Positions 21,784-33,299 of a stretch of 64,000 nt of DNA are shown in pieces (the stretch's first letter is position 1; the number at the start of each line of letters is the position of its first letter). Below the pieces are notes generated by a model, which saw only the letters and a program-made list of their open reading frames with translations, was not told the origin of the DNA and searched no databases. Source of the DNA: Aureobasidium sp. EXF-3400 (lineage: Eukaryota; Ascomycota; Dothideomycetes; Dothideales; Saccotheciaceae); contig SWBL01000054.1 of the NCBI GenBank assembly GCA_024195585.1, positions 1 to 64,000 of the forward strand, read 5' to 3'. A program made the position numbers and the translations under genes.

Positions 21784-24700
21784 CTACATCGTGGCCTGCA
21801 ACCCCTCAATCCGGCTGCGTAATTTACGGCCAGAGTCGCTCTCACTAAACTCTCCTTGCAGACATGCCAGTAGGCTCGTCTTGGCCTGGTCCATCATCTT
21901 TCGTAGTCTTACGTGCCCTTCGGTTCGCACCGGCTGCAAGATCTGCAGGGTTTCTACCACACTTTCCAACCTCTTCTCCATAAGTATCTTGTCGGCCTTC
22001 CAAGCCACATCCGCATGGTCAAAGGGTCTGTACAACGCTTCGACACCGTTGACGATAGTGTTTTCTCGTCTAAATGGCGAGTTAGCTTCGAGAAGAACCC
22101 GTTGGCCGAATGTCACTTACGAATCCTTGTCGCCGGCTCCAATACCGTGGTCCACATCCATGCTGTCATCGTTCTCAGTGTCCACCACGTCGGTGAAAAC
22201 AGGTTTGACAACATCGCACATTGCGTCAAACAGGTCAAGGTCTTCGCGGCTCGAGACCACCAAGCCTAGACACTTGATGGCGTGAGGTCGGTACGTCACG
22301 TTTTGTCGTTTCGCTTCTCTCAAAATAATCTATCGCCAATTGTGTCAGCAGATCTTGTTTAGGGCATCTCGTTTCTATCCGAGATTCGGCACGCTGCGAA
22401 AGGGGCACAACGTGCGGCTCGCGCGGCTGATGCAGATGATCTCACTTACCTTGACGAATGTCTTTGCGATGGCATCTTCAGCCGACCAAATATGCTTGGT
22501 ATTTTCCACAAACTTTGCGAATGCGTAGAGTACCGTCTCCTTACCATCCCAGGTTTTCCCGGCAAGGGCTTTTTCAAGGACGGGCCAGATCAGCTGGCTG
22601 GTCGCACGGTCGAATCCACTACTCATTGAGGCGAGAGCCGTTGTGGCATCAGCGACTGACCGGGCTGCTGTATGTTTGATCACCCATTGTGGAGACTCCA
22701 TATGCTCTTGAGCCATTGCAAGAATCTCCTTCAGGTATAGAGAGATAGCTCGACTGCCTCCTACGTTTTCTTCCCATGTGTTACGGAAAATTTCTTTGAC
22801 CTGATCGTGAGAGTCGTGCTTGCCAAAGAAGATAAAAGGTAAGAGATCCGATGCAAGAGAGTTGAATCGGTCGTTCGCATGCTTCGAGATTGCTTGCATA
22901 ATCTCGGCAGCTGCGATGCTCTGGCGTGGGACGGCTTGCTCGCGGTCTCCCTCACTTTCAAAGTACAACTTTCTGGCGAAGCTGACCAGACGGAGTATTT
23001 GTTTATCTGATGCTCCACGGGCAACATATCCCGATGAGGCAGCGTACGAACTGGAGACTGTTTCGTTTCGGTCGATCACTTGCCTCTCGATCATTTTCAA
23101 GAATTGGTCTGCGTATGGCTTGAAGAGCACGTTGTGACGTGTGCTAAGGGAAACCAAAACACGGCTGCAACCGACCTTCGAAGGCAGGCCCACGGCGCCC
23201 TTCATGGCAGCTTCGAGACGAGGTACGAGTTGTTCCATTGAAGATTCATCAAGGAGATCTAAGCATCGTTCGATGGCTTCCATCAGAGGACTGCTGCGAA
23301 TGCTTGATAGACGAATGTCGTCAATCTTCTGCTCGGTGAGGTTGTACTTGCTTGCATTGAGATGCAAGTAGTTGACAGCTTGCGGTTCGAGTATACTCAA
23401 GAGACCCACCAGACGTTCGACCAACTCAGGAATGAATGGTCTCAAGATTTTACCGCTAGCCTTCTTGATAATTTCCAACAGGGTGTGCAATGAGAAGTTT
23501 TGAACCTCCTCAGCGCTCGACTCAATGCCAGATGTGGAAAGAAGGAAAGGAAGAACGTTCTTGAGCAATACTGCTGCGTTCTTGGATGCCATTGAATCCG
23601 CCTCGAGGGATCTTGTGAGGATACCTGTCAGTACGCGAGCCAGAGAAGCTGCAGCGGTTCTGACGGATTCTTTGATGTCATCGAGCACTTTGAAGCAGAC
23701 ACCCCAGATCTTCTCGAGATATTTTTCGTACTTCTCCAGAGGTCGACCTTGCACCAAGTCACCAATCGCCGCGCATGAAGCTTGGCGGACACGCCATTCT
23801 TTGCCGAGGATGTTCAGTAGCAGATCATCCATGATGGCGTCGAAGTGTGAATCAATGGTTGCTGTAGAGTCTTTGACCAATGCATTCCAGATGTCAGTCA
23901 TCGATCTTTGAACATTGGGATTAGGATCGAATCTGTATCGGTAGAGCTTGGGGTACAACTTCGGGTTGCTGGCGAGGTATCCATCGACACTTGAATCTGA
24001 CAAGACGTTGCTAAGGCCGAATCTGCCAAATGCGGCTCTACTGGACCAGATAGCATTGCTAGATGCCAAAGACATGAAGCGGTATACCAAACTGGAGTCT
24101 CCAACCTCCGCAGCAAGACTCATGATATCTTTGTAGGTGGTGACAGATCCATCACCAGTCGGAAGTGCTCCAGGCTCAAAGAGTTGAGTTTCGGCAGTAA
24201 CGCTTCCGGCAAGCTGTGCCTTGTTGTCAGAAGAGAATGATCCGATCAGATCTCTGACAAGATCGTCCTTCAAGCTTCTATCTCCCTTCTCGTAAACAAG
24301 GCCAAGACCTCTGGAAGCTGTCTCCTGAACCAGTTCATCACGATCAGAGAGACACTTCTTGAAGGCAACCTGGCAGGCAGCCAACTGACTTTGTACCTCT
24401 TCCAAATGGCCACAGAATTGCACAAGACATAGCAGCCAGATTACTGATGCCTTTTTGAGTGAGGGCTTGGTTTGTTTGCAATTCTGAAGCGTCCTGTCGA
24501 GCAGCTTGCGTAAAGCATTGGTTCGTTCGGGCCCAATTGGCACCGAGCATTCTACATCAGTGCGGTGAATAAGAGCTTTGGACTTCCAACCAACCGCTAT
24601 GTAGCTCAAAGCCTCACCCACTGAGAAGTGCGTCTCAGCTTGTCGAATATCATGCAGTTGATGCAAACGCTCAGAGGTATGCTCAAGGAGTGACTTCTCT

Positions 24701-27492
24701 TCGGGGGTTGTTTCGACTGTTGACTCTTCGAGGATAGTGGCCATCTGTCCAACAGCTAGAGCTGCACTCTCGCTGCCTCCCTTGGCGATGTCGGCTGTCT
24801 TGTCAATGATGGATTTGAAGCCACCCAATTGCTCGAAGATAGCTGGCTTGACTGCTTGGAAGAGACACAAGTCACCAATTGCAGTATAGCTCGATTCCTG
24901 TAGTATTTTGTCTGTGGACTGAAGAAGGATTTCAACAACCTTGGATATGTACTCTGAGAAGGGTGCGGAAGACTCAAAGTCGTTACCACCTCTCAGGGCA
25001 TATCTGCTGTAGAAGAAACCTAAGGCAGACACGGCACCGTGAACTTGGTTTGCTGCTGCACCTACAGCTTCGCGCCAACCTGAGACCTTAGCCAAGAGCT
25101 GTTGTATGACCTGCAACACTTCTGCCGGACGGTCGACTTGGTTCTTGGGGTGGGAAGCGAGCAGACCAAAAGCGTGAGCAGCAGATTGTCTTGTAGTAAG
25201 CTTGTTCGAGAAAATGGAAGATGTTAGACCCGCAAACTGTGGAGCTACTGTCTCAACGAGTGAATCTGGACTGAGAGCACAAAGGTCGAGGAACAGCTTG
25301 TCTGTATCTTCGACCTTGACTTTGCTATTCTCAGGAATCAGAACGCTCACGGAGAACGCCCGCAGTATAAGCTGCAGATTTGTGGCAGCGCTGTGTCCCT
25401 CTGAGGCAAGCTGTGCGATGCGCTCTTTCACAGTGTGTCGGATTTGTTCGTCATTTTCGATAGCAGTATCGAACTTGTATTCCCAGTCCGCATCTAGCTT
25501 GACCTGAGTTGGGCTCTTTGACAGGGCATCGTGCATAAAAACGCGTCGACAGTACTTGATGGTGTCCATGAAAGCGTTCGGGTGTCGGTGGAACAGTTGC
25601 TCGACCGCTTTTGCTGGGTCGCGGTGTCCAGATGACCCAGAGATATCCTCGTTGACTTGATAGAAGACATAATCTACCAAATCTTGGAAGGAAGGGAAGC
25701 CAACGCTTTCGTCTGTCTGAGACGTGCCAATCGATCCGTTGAGCATGCGATACCAGTATGGACTAAGTCCGCGCCGACCCTCTTCAACGACTTCTTGTCT
25801 ATCGGTGGCCTCAGCAGCAATGGCTAGCAGGTTGACCCAGCGGGCCTTTATAGAGGAATAAGGAAGGCAACGGTTGGCGTATCGGACAGCAACGTAGCGA
25901 GTACTGCGGCGTTGGGGCGTTCCAGATCTGTACATCTGGTCAATTAGAAGATTTTCCAGACTGATTGCAGTTTCCCTGTCCTCGTGTTTGACAAATGCTC
26001 CCAGCATACTGGACAGCGACTCCTCTATGCTGACAGTGACCGAGCCCGAAGCTGTGTCCATAGCTAAAGATTCGAAGAGCCAGCGTAAGATGTCCAGATT
26101 CGGTTCGACCACCAGATCCTTGGGTCCAGCTTTAGCCAGAAGACCGATCACCTCATAAGCATAGCCGCGGGAGACGAGATCCTCGTTTTGGCTGGGCTTC
26201 GGCCAACTCTGTCCTTCAATGTATTCTCGTAATCTTCCGAGGACACGTGGTGCAATAGCGTAGAGACTCTCCTGACTGCCGAAACGAGAGACGAAGTTGA
26301 TGTAGACGAAGATGGCTGCGCGAAGCTTTGTTGCCTCTCTCCCGAGCGAAGATGGGTCATTGTTATCCGAGGTCGCGATACCATCGTTGACAAGCCTGAC
26401 AATTTGCTCGGTGAATGTGGTGCTTATCGTTGACTTGGCGAACAGTCCAAGGATTTTCAACTGTAGTGGCACTCGAACTCTCTTCTGCGAATCGACACCT
26501 TCGTCGCCGAAATACAAGGTATACAGGGATTGAATGAAGCCCGAGTCTTCGAGTGAGATATTGGGGAGTGTTCTCTTGAGCATGTCCTCTCCTATTTCAG
26601 ATGTTGATTCAGTAGAAGCAAACAAAGCAGGTAGAACGCGCTCATTGTCTGTAAACATGCCACTTGCAAGTACTTTGGCAACATTCGACTTGGTCTCAAG
26701 CAAATTGAGCCCCATGGGAGAAGCAGGGCTCCAAACATCCTCTTTGTTTTGTAATGTCAAGAAGGAATATTCGCTTGGTCTGAGGCCAGGGCAAGTTACT
26801 GAGGCAGTGTTACTGCTGCCTCTGACCACAGAGAACAGAATCAATTTCCCAAACCAAAACGCCAAGAATGATGTATCTTCGGCACTGAGTTGGAGAGTCG
26901 AGCGCAGCTCATCATCCTCTTTGGTACCTCTTGGAGGGAGTTTGAAATACTTTAATAGCTGGAGGAGCAGGTTGAACATTTGAGCTCCATGAGTAGGCGA
27001 AGTCTTGCCTGCAGATGCGACACTTCTCAGTACAACAGGAAACAGAGCAGTGCTCTCGACAAATGACATGCGTCGAACACCTGTCTGTATGTAGAGAAGA
27101 TCGAAATGGCGGATTAGTGGTGTGCTTGGATTTGACTTGAACTGTTCGACAAGAGCGGCAACAGGTAGTTTGATAGACCTGGATATTGTCAGGACAATCC
27201 TCTAACCGACGTTAGAACACTTACTCTGGTTTTATCCTAAGATTAACATGTTGACAAATGCTGATAACCTGAATAAGGAGCATCAGATAATGTTCCAAAC
27301 CTGTCATCTTGGTCGAGTTCATACCTTGTTTCGGACGCTCATGTGCTCAGAGGCGAGTTTGAGAAGTAGAGGTGCCAAGTAGGTATTCAGAGTGGTTTGC
27401 AGCTTCTGGTCACCATCTGCAAGCGCTATGCGCATCTCTACTTTCCCTACGAGGGACAACTCCTTGGCCTCAGGTGATTGTTCAGTAGCCAT
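21784..27492 (-). CDS. ECM29: proteasome adaptor/scaffold protein Ecm29
   Basis: Five exons: 27492-27325, 27268-27225, 27178-22450, 22329-22121 and 22069-21784; 1811 aa, close to the yeast length. Intron 2 is only 46 nt. The protein is made of HEAT-type helical repeats throughout with no signal peptide or membrane segment. Recognisable family stretches include the N-terminal LGLFAKS region, HLNASKYNLTEQKIDDIR and the VRQASCAAIGDLVQGR block. Ecm29 binds the 26S proteasome, stabilises core-regulatory particle association, and functions in proteasome quality control and stress-induced disassembly. It is head to head with ADE8 across 368 bp. The C-terminal two exons were chosen because each keeps frame with good GTAAGT donors. 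Confidence 0.93.
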
Positions 27493-27860
27493 GTTGTCGA
27501 TGTTCTGAGTGATAGAGACTGTGAGAGGAAGAGGATGAGAAAGGGTCGGAATAAAGTTTGGTTGTTCACTTGGTCAGCATGACAGATTGGAAGAATCCAG
27601 AAGAATAGCAGCAAGATAAACAACGGTCTATAGATGTGTTGCCACAAGTGTACGCATCCCACGACTGCCTGGATGTGGTCGGGCCTGATAACCAACCAAA
27701 GAGGCAAGCGCGCCTTGGCGGGAAAGAGCGACCCTGGCCGACTTCCTTTGGATGCACGTCACGCAAATAATCGTTGCTGTTCCCCGACATCGCATCTCCG
27801 AAGCTTGCGCGAGCTGTTTCACTCAATTCTTCTCTGTAGTTCACATAACATACAGCAAAC
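27493..27860. promoter_or_regulatory. divergent promoter region ECM29/ADE8
   Basis: 368 bp between the two start codons. GCGGGAAA at 27718-27725 is the reverse complement of TTTCCCGC, an E2F/MBF-type consensus. No proteasome control element (GGTGGCAAA) was found by eye. Confidence 0.5.
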
Positions 27861-28529
27861 ATGTCGAACCCCAAGGCCAAACTGACCGTCTTGATCTCTG
27901 GATCCGGAAGCAACCTTCAAGCACTCATAGATGCTTGCGCAAACGCAACTCTTCCCAATGCAGAAATCATCCGTGTCGTATCGAACAAGAAAGCCGCCTA
28001 TGGATTAGAGAGAGCGCAAAAAGCAAACATCCCTACCGCCTACCACAACCTCCTCGAATACAAGAAACGCTTCCCAGATGCGACCGACTCCAAGAAGTTC
28101 GAGCAGGCCAGAAGCGAGTACGATCGTGACTTGGCTTCTCTTGTCCTCGCCGACAAGCCCGATCTGGTCGTCTGCGCAGGCTGGATGCACATCCTCGCTC
28201 CCACTTTCTTGGAGCCTCTGAAAGAGGCGGGTGTGCCTGTCATAAATCTCCACCCAGCACTTCCTGGCCAGTTCAACGGCGCTCACGCAATCGACGAGGC
28301 ATATCAGGCATTCCAGGAAGGGAAGATTGAGAAGACTGGCATCATGATCCACTATGTCATTTTGGAGGTTGATATGGGAGAGCCAATCGTCACGAAGGAG
28401 ATCCCGATGCGAAAGGGTGAAACACAAGATGATCTTGAGCAAAGAATTCATGAGAATGAGTGGCAGTTGATTGTGCAAGGCACGCAGAAGGCTATCGATA
28501 CGCTCTGGGAGTCACGGCAATCATCATGA
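27861..28529 (+). CDS. ADE8: phosphoribosylglycinamide formyltransferase (GART)
   Basis: A single exon of 222 aa. The enzyme transfers a formyl group from 10-formyl-tetrahydrofolate to GAR, the third step of purine synthesis, in the cytosol. The N-terminal LISGSGSNLQALID loop binds the phosphoribosyl group. The formyl-transferase signature appears as VINLHPALPGQFNGAHAIDEA, holding the catalytic Asn and His, and the catalytic Asp lies in HYVILEVDMGEPI. The length matches stand-alone Ade8/PurN enzymes. In fungi this activity is separate from the GARS-AIRS fusion, as here. It converges with ERD1, with 134 bp between the stops. Confidence 0.96.
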   Translation: MSNPKAKLTVLISGSGSNLQALIDACANATLPNAEIIRVVSNKKAAYGLERAQKANIPTAYHNLLEYKKRFPDATDSKKFEQARSEYDRDLASLVLADKPDLVVCAGWMHILAPTFLEPLKEAGVPVINLHPALPGQFNGAHAIDEAYQAFQEGKIEKTGIMIHYVILEVDMGEPIVTKEIPMRKGETQDDLEQRIHENEWQLIVQGTQKAIDTLWESRQSS

Positions 28530-28663
28530 GCAGTTCGGCACCATGCGGAGGACAAATGAATGACGAATCAAAAAATGATGCTTTACTGGGGGGTATAAGC
28601 CCAGGACCAATGTCTATATGCTCCGACGCTGTTAAGACAACAATAACGAAAGAAATAAGCCGA

Positions 28664-30136
28664 TCAGTCTTCATCCATTCTGTCGTCAGGGAAATCGCCC
28701 AGGAGGATGGCATCTGGCGTAGGACCACGGGTATTACGCACTAAAACGAAAGTCAGCTACGGGCACTCAATCAAGCAGCAAACAGAAAACTTACCCCATT
28801 CGGTCTCGACCCGGAAGAAGATCCAGATCCAGCGTCGAAGAACCTCAAGCAATTCCATCACAAAGATGCCGCCTTCCAAGTCGTTAAAATGGTCCAAGTG
28901 TGGAGAGAGCTTGAAACTCCAGGTACAACGGAGCATCAGGTCCATGCAGATAGCACCATAGTACATCTCCTTGGCATGGAAGTAGCGATTGCGTCGCAGA
29001 GCCCATGGATGCTCCGGGTCGTTTCTCTCTCTGGCTGTCGAGAACAAGGACAGATCCCAATCCTTTGTGACATCCCAATAGAACGAGTAGAAAGAATTGA
29101 CAAAGACAAAGAACAGCCTGCAGACCGTGTAAGCGATATTCTAGAGGGACCAACGAGGGTTTGAAGGTTGTCATACCATAGGCGGAACAAGCCAATCTCA
29201 GACATGCCAATCTTTGCTGGGTCATATCCTCTCATCAAGGCACTCAATATGATGACGGGGAAAGCACTCGAATACTTGAGGGCATTGGCCAGATGTTGAC
29301 CACCCCATCCGTGAGCACCAATACTTCCAGCCTTTGCATTAGCCCTGCGGACTCTGAGGTACTCAATCAAGCATTGTCTCAAGCGAATCATGCTGGGTAT
29401 AGCAATGATGAAGGGGACCAAATATGAACCTCCTGCATGTCGATCCGGCTTTTCCGTTGAACTCTTGCCCAACGAGAAGAACATGTATAGAGCAATGAAC
29501 AAATCTCCCATGACTTTTGCATAGCTTGTCAAGACATCGGCCATCAGAACATCTCCAAATTTTCCATCGTGAGCTTCGGCCAAGCCACCTATACTGATGC
29601 GCTTGAGAGTAGCTAGAGTTCGGTATCGACCACTGCGTGAGACGCGCTGGATGGGCAGAACAAAAGCAAGTACAAGTACGAGCAGGTATAGGTTGGGTAG
29701 AAGTTCCCAGTTTGCGACCGAGGCAGGATTGCCATGTGTGATGGCCCAGAAGAGAAACAGTGAGATAGCGAGAGGAATGGTAAGGATAGTCGCGAGGCGG
29801 TATGTCGAGAGATGATGCGGTGGTTCGGTGGGAGAGTTACGAGCGGGATAGCGAATAAGGGATGGCACATCCTATGCGAACACAATGAGCCATTGGCTTC
29901 TCCATGACATGAACGGAGAAGCAAAGAGTTGCATACAATCTTGATCAAGTGCAGATAGTGTAGGTTCAGCCCCCAAGCCCAGACACCTGTATGTGGTCAA
30001 CCTCTCTATAGAAGGCCTGTTGCTATGTGGAAACATATGGCGTACCCAAAACGATGATCAGAGCAACACGATACGGAAGCGGAAGCACCAGACTGAAGCC
30101 ATCTAGCTGTGACTCGACAGCTGGATCACCATCCAT
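28664..30136 (-). CDS. ERD1: EXS-domain Golgi membrane protein, Erd1-like
   Basis: Five exons: 30136-30046, 29986-29937, 29871-29177, 29117-28795 and 28740-28664; 411 aa. The joined N-terminus reads through WAWGLNLHYLHLIKID into VPSLIRYPAR, typical of this family. Several hydrophobic segments follow (for example ILTIPLAISLFLFWAI and LYLLVLVLAFVLPI). The EXS signature lies in FVNSFYSFYWDVTKDWDL and in the region around LRRWIWIFFRVETEW. Yeast Erd1 is needed for retention of ER luminal proteins and for glycosyltransferase recycling and phosphate handling in the Golgi. No SPX domain is present, which separates it from Syg1/Xpr1. It is head to head with a small plus-strand gene across 466 bp. Confidence 0.92.
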
Positions 30137-30602
30137 GACGGCTGACCCCTGGTATAGATGTGTACAAGAGTTGACATTCAAGGAGTCGCGTGCGCTGTCG
30201 CAAACAGCAGCCCTCAAAATACATTCAACGGAGCTTGCGTTGTCAACACCCCTGTGGATTGTTGAGAATTCGAACCGAAGGCTGCATAAACGCAGCTGCA
30301 AGCAAGCACGGTTCAAGCATAAGATTGATTACCCCGCGATCACAGACTTATCACCGGATCAGGGACCGTGTCGATTTGACACCAAATGTCGTCATCGTCG
30401 TCTTCTTGCACGCGCATCGAGACTGGTGATGTTACGTTTACGGTTGAAGCCATTCGATCAAAAGCTTTGCTCTTTGGTCCTCCCTTGCATCAATTCTTCT
30501 CGACTTTACTCATCAACTTGACTTTTTCAACCAATTCAATTGACATATCCAATCGACCTTCATCAACTAGTCACTTTACTACACCTCACATCTATATCAA
30601 CC
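30137..30602. promoter_or_regulatory. divergent intergenic region, ERD1 / small membrane protein
   Basis: 466 bp between the two start codons. It is pyrimidine-rich close to the plus-strand start. No specific site was recognised. Confidence 0.4.
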
Positions 30603-31174
30603 ATGTCTTTCTGGAGCCGTCCTCGTAACCTGGTCATCCTCGGTGGTGTCATCGTCGGTTCTTTCTTCGTCCCTACCTTTGGATCCAAGACTTCGTACGA
30701 TCTCCCCGTCTCCTTCTCCAATGCCTCTTGAACAAGAATCCTTTTCATGATAGCATCAAGGACCCAAGATGCGCAGCTCCAGCCACTGGCTCTTTTCCCC
30801 ACCAGTTCACGCAATCTCAACCTGTCTCAAACCCTCACTGACACCATATCTCAACTACAGCAACCCCTTCGAGACCCAAGGCACAAAAAACATTGGAGCC
30901 CGCTGGTCCGCAGGCGGTGGCTCAGACGTCCACACCCCTGGCGCTGCCACTCCCCGCGGTAACGCAGAGAACACAAAGGAGAACCAGGTAAACCCCAAAG
31001 GTTGAACTTCCCCAAACCCCACAAACTGACAGACTGTCCTAACTCAAGTCGAACGCCTCAGGTATCAACAGCGAACACTTCCAAGAGCACCAAATCTCCC
31101 AGCGTCCTGGCGAGCCCGGCCCATTCGACAAGGCCTGGAACAAGTCCCACTACGGCACCGAGAAGGGCAAATAG
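30603..31174 (+). CDS. small conserved-looking protein with an N-terminal membrane anchor
   Basis: Three exons: 30603-30696, 30861-30988 and 31049-31174; 115 aa. The start MSFWSRPRNLVILGG is followed by one hydrophobic segment (about residues 9-27). The remainder is polar, with NPFETQGTKNIGARWSAGGGS in the middle and PFDKAWNKSHYGTEKGK at the C-terminus. The 164-nt first intron was placed because it links the anchor to this second exon in frame (GTACG to CTACAG). I do not know a function; the basic start before a single helix would suit a mitochondrial inner-membrane protein, but that is inference. Confidence 0.75.
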
Positions 31175-33299
31175 ATTATTTCGCCTTTACCTCTTTAGCT
31201 TTTGCCGATTCGCAACACAACAACTATGAAGGCAGCACCTCTTTTCGCATGAATGATTTATGTGTACGAAGCACATTGCATACGATGGATTGTTAGCATG
31301 TTCCCTCGGTGATACAGGGAATTCTACACGGATGGATCAAAAAATTACCAAATACCCCGGTGTGCTCCTGGGGAGCAAACCTGTATTTATATATCGACTT
31401 CGATGAAATCAAAGCATGAGCGTTGTTTCTCTTTTATACACTGCCAGCTTTGAGTCTCCATGTTAATCTTGCCAGAGAAAAAGGAAGCTAATAACCCGCC
31501 AAAGGTCTAGATGTGAAGCAGCCCCGACTAAACAATTGACAGCGGGTCCCAAGTGACACAAGCCTTTTCCGTCTCATATTGGCACTCAGACTTGTGATCT
31601 ACTCGAAGATTTCTGCATAATGTGCATTGACTGTGTTTCTGCGTCGAAGTCAAACTGGACTGTGGTATCACCCTGGCTCGATTTTCCAGGATTCTCGATC
31701 AACCACAACAGCGCCTCTGGCTTCAAATCTGTATCTGCTGTATGTGAATCATCTAAAGGAAACTCGAAGCATCATACTCCTGCTCTACAGCAACCGTTTC
31801 CACGCGATCATTGCATCGTGAGCGGAAAAGATAGTAATCGGCGGATGCTGCTCACGATCTAGCACAGAAGTCACACCACGATATCATATTCTTGGAGTCT
31901 CCCAATACTTAAATACATCCAGAGCATGTGCTTAATACTTGAACATCGTTACGTAAAGGGAGCAAGAAGAAAAGATTGCTTGATCTCTATGCGATCACCA
32001 GGCCAAGTAAGGCGATAGGCAGCAGAACTTGTCTGCATACCTATGTCTCGTATACATCATGCCACCTATCTCCGTACAGCCATCCAGAAGTTACACAACA
32101 ATTCATGTGGCTGGATGCTTTCTTGTTCGCGTTGCATCAGTGATGTGGCTATCGAGAGACAGCGATACTCATAAGTGCTGTCAGCGACGCGATAGAAGTG
32201 CGTAGGAAGAACGTTCTCGCGAGTCACGATCCTCTACAGAAATAAATGACGAGGATGCTGGCAATTGGCAAGCAAAGCTAGGAACTCGACCTCACTAGCA
32301 TCGAAGTGTCATGTGTTCAACAGCCAGGCGATATAGGGCTATAAGACAACTTGGCAGTGAGATTCTCGTAGACGTTCCTCCGAAGGACGCGTGAGTCGCC
32401 GATTCACGTGAAGTACTTGAGTCTGATGACCAATTGCTTATAGGCTCCGATTCCACGCGATGTACGGAGTAGTCTTGTACAGAAACCTGAGGCCAAGTTT
32501 CCGGCAAGCCCGAAACAGATAATGCTAGCGACCCACACGGATGGGCCCGCTTGCGGAGTGAGGTCAGACAAAGAGGGTTAAAGACACCGCTGGTGACCTT
32601 CATGCGCGCGACAAACTGGCTACAAGCCTTCGGTATGCCCTATGATACCTTTCGACTTTTATCAAAGAAGACACCTTCAAGGTATAGTCAGGAAGATGAT
32701 GTTATCTGATATCATATCGGTGCAGGGAACTTAAAATTGGTGGCTTGCTTACAATGCCATATGGCAAGCCATGGGGTTTTAGCACCGATCGGACAAGGAG
32801 CAAAGATCCTCCACCCCGGTCAAAGAATCCCCCTTTGTTAGAGACAACATCGTCCCACAAACAACGCAGGGATGGATCAAACATATCGCAAAAGGAAAGA
32901 TACGAGTCTTGGCAGACAAACGGACGCGGTCGAAATCATAGTCCGATGCCCCTAGACCGTCTGGATAGGCACAAGGTTGGCCATGTCAGCTTTTGAGATT
33001 CGCTGTCGGAATGCGCTAGCGCAAATGTCGTTATACTTCAGGTTGAGGCGTTCTCGAATCGCCAGGCAGCCATCTGCCCGTACTGCTGCTGTCCTCCGTG
33101 TTTGGCCGTCGGTGGGTTTTGATTCGGTGTCTCCGTTTGCTTTCAGCCGCAGGTATCTAGGTCGGTACCAAAGCTTTGCTGTAGAAAAAGAGCTTGCATT
33201 CCTCTTCATCGGTATCCCCGTCGCGACTTGTCACACCTCAGTTCACATCAAACAAAACATTCAGCAGTATCGAGATAATCTTTTAGCAAAACCCTCGAC
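31175..33299. other. 2.1 kb intergenic, includes MFS promoter
   Basis: No gene-like reading frame with supporting features was found. The stretch is the 3' flank of the small gene and the upstream region of the MFS transporter. Confidence 0.5.

Noticed and set aside
21692..22285. 197-codon plus-strand frame
   Set aside because: It is antisense to the last exons of ECM29, crosses its introns and has Ser/Thr-rich shadow composition.
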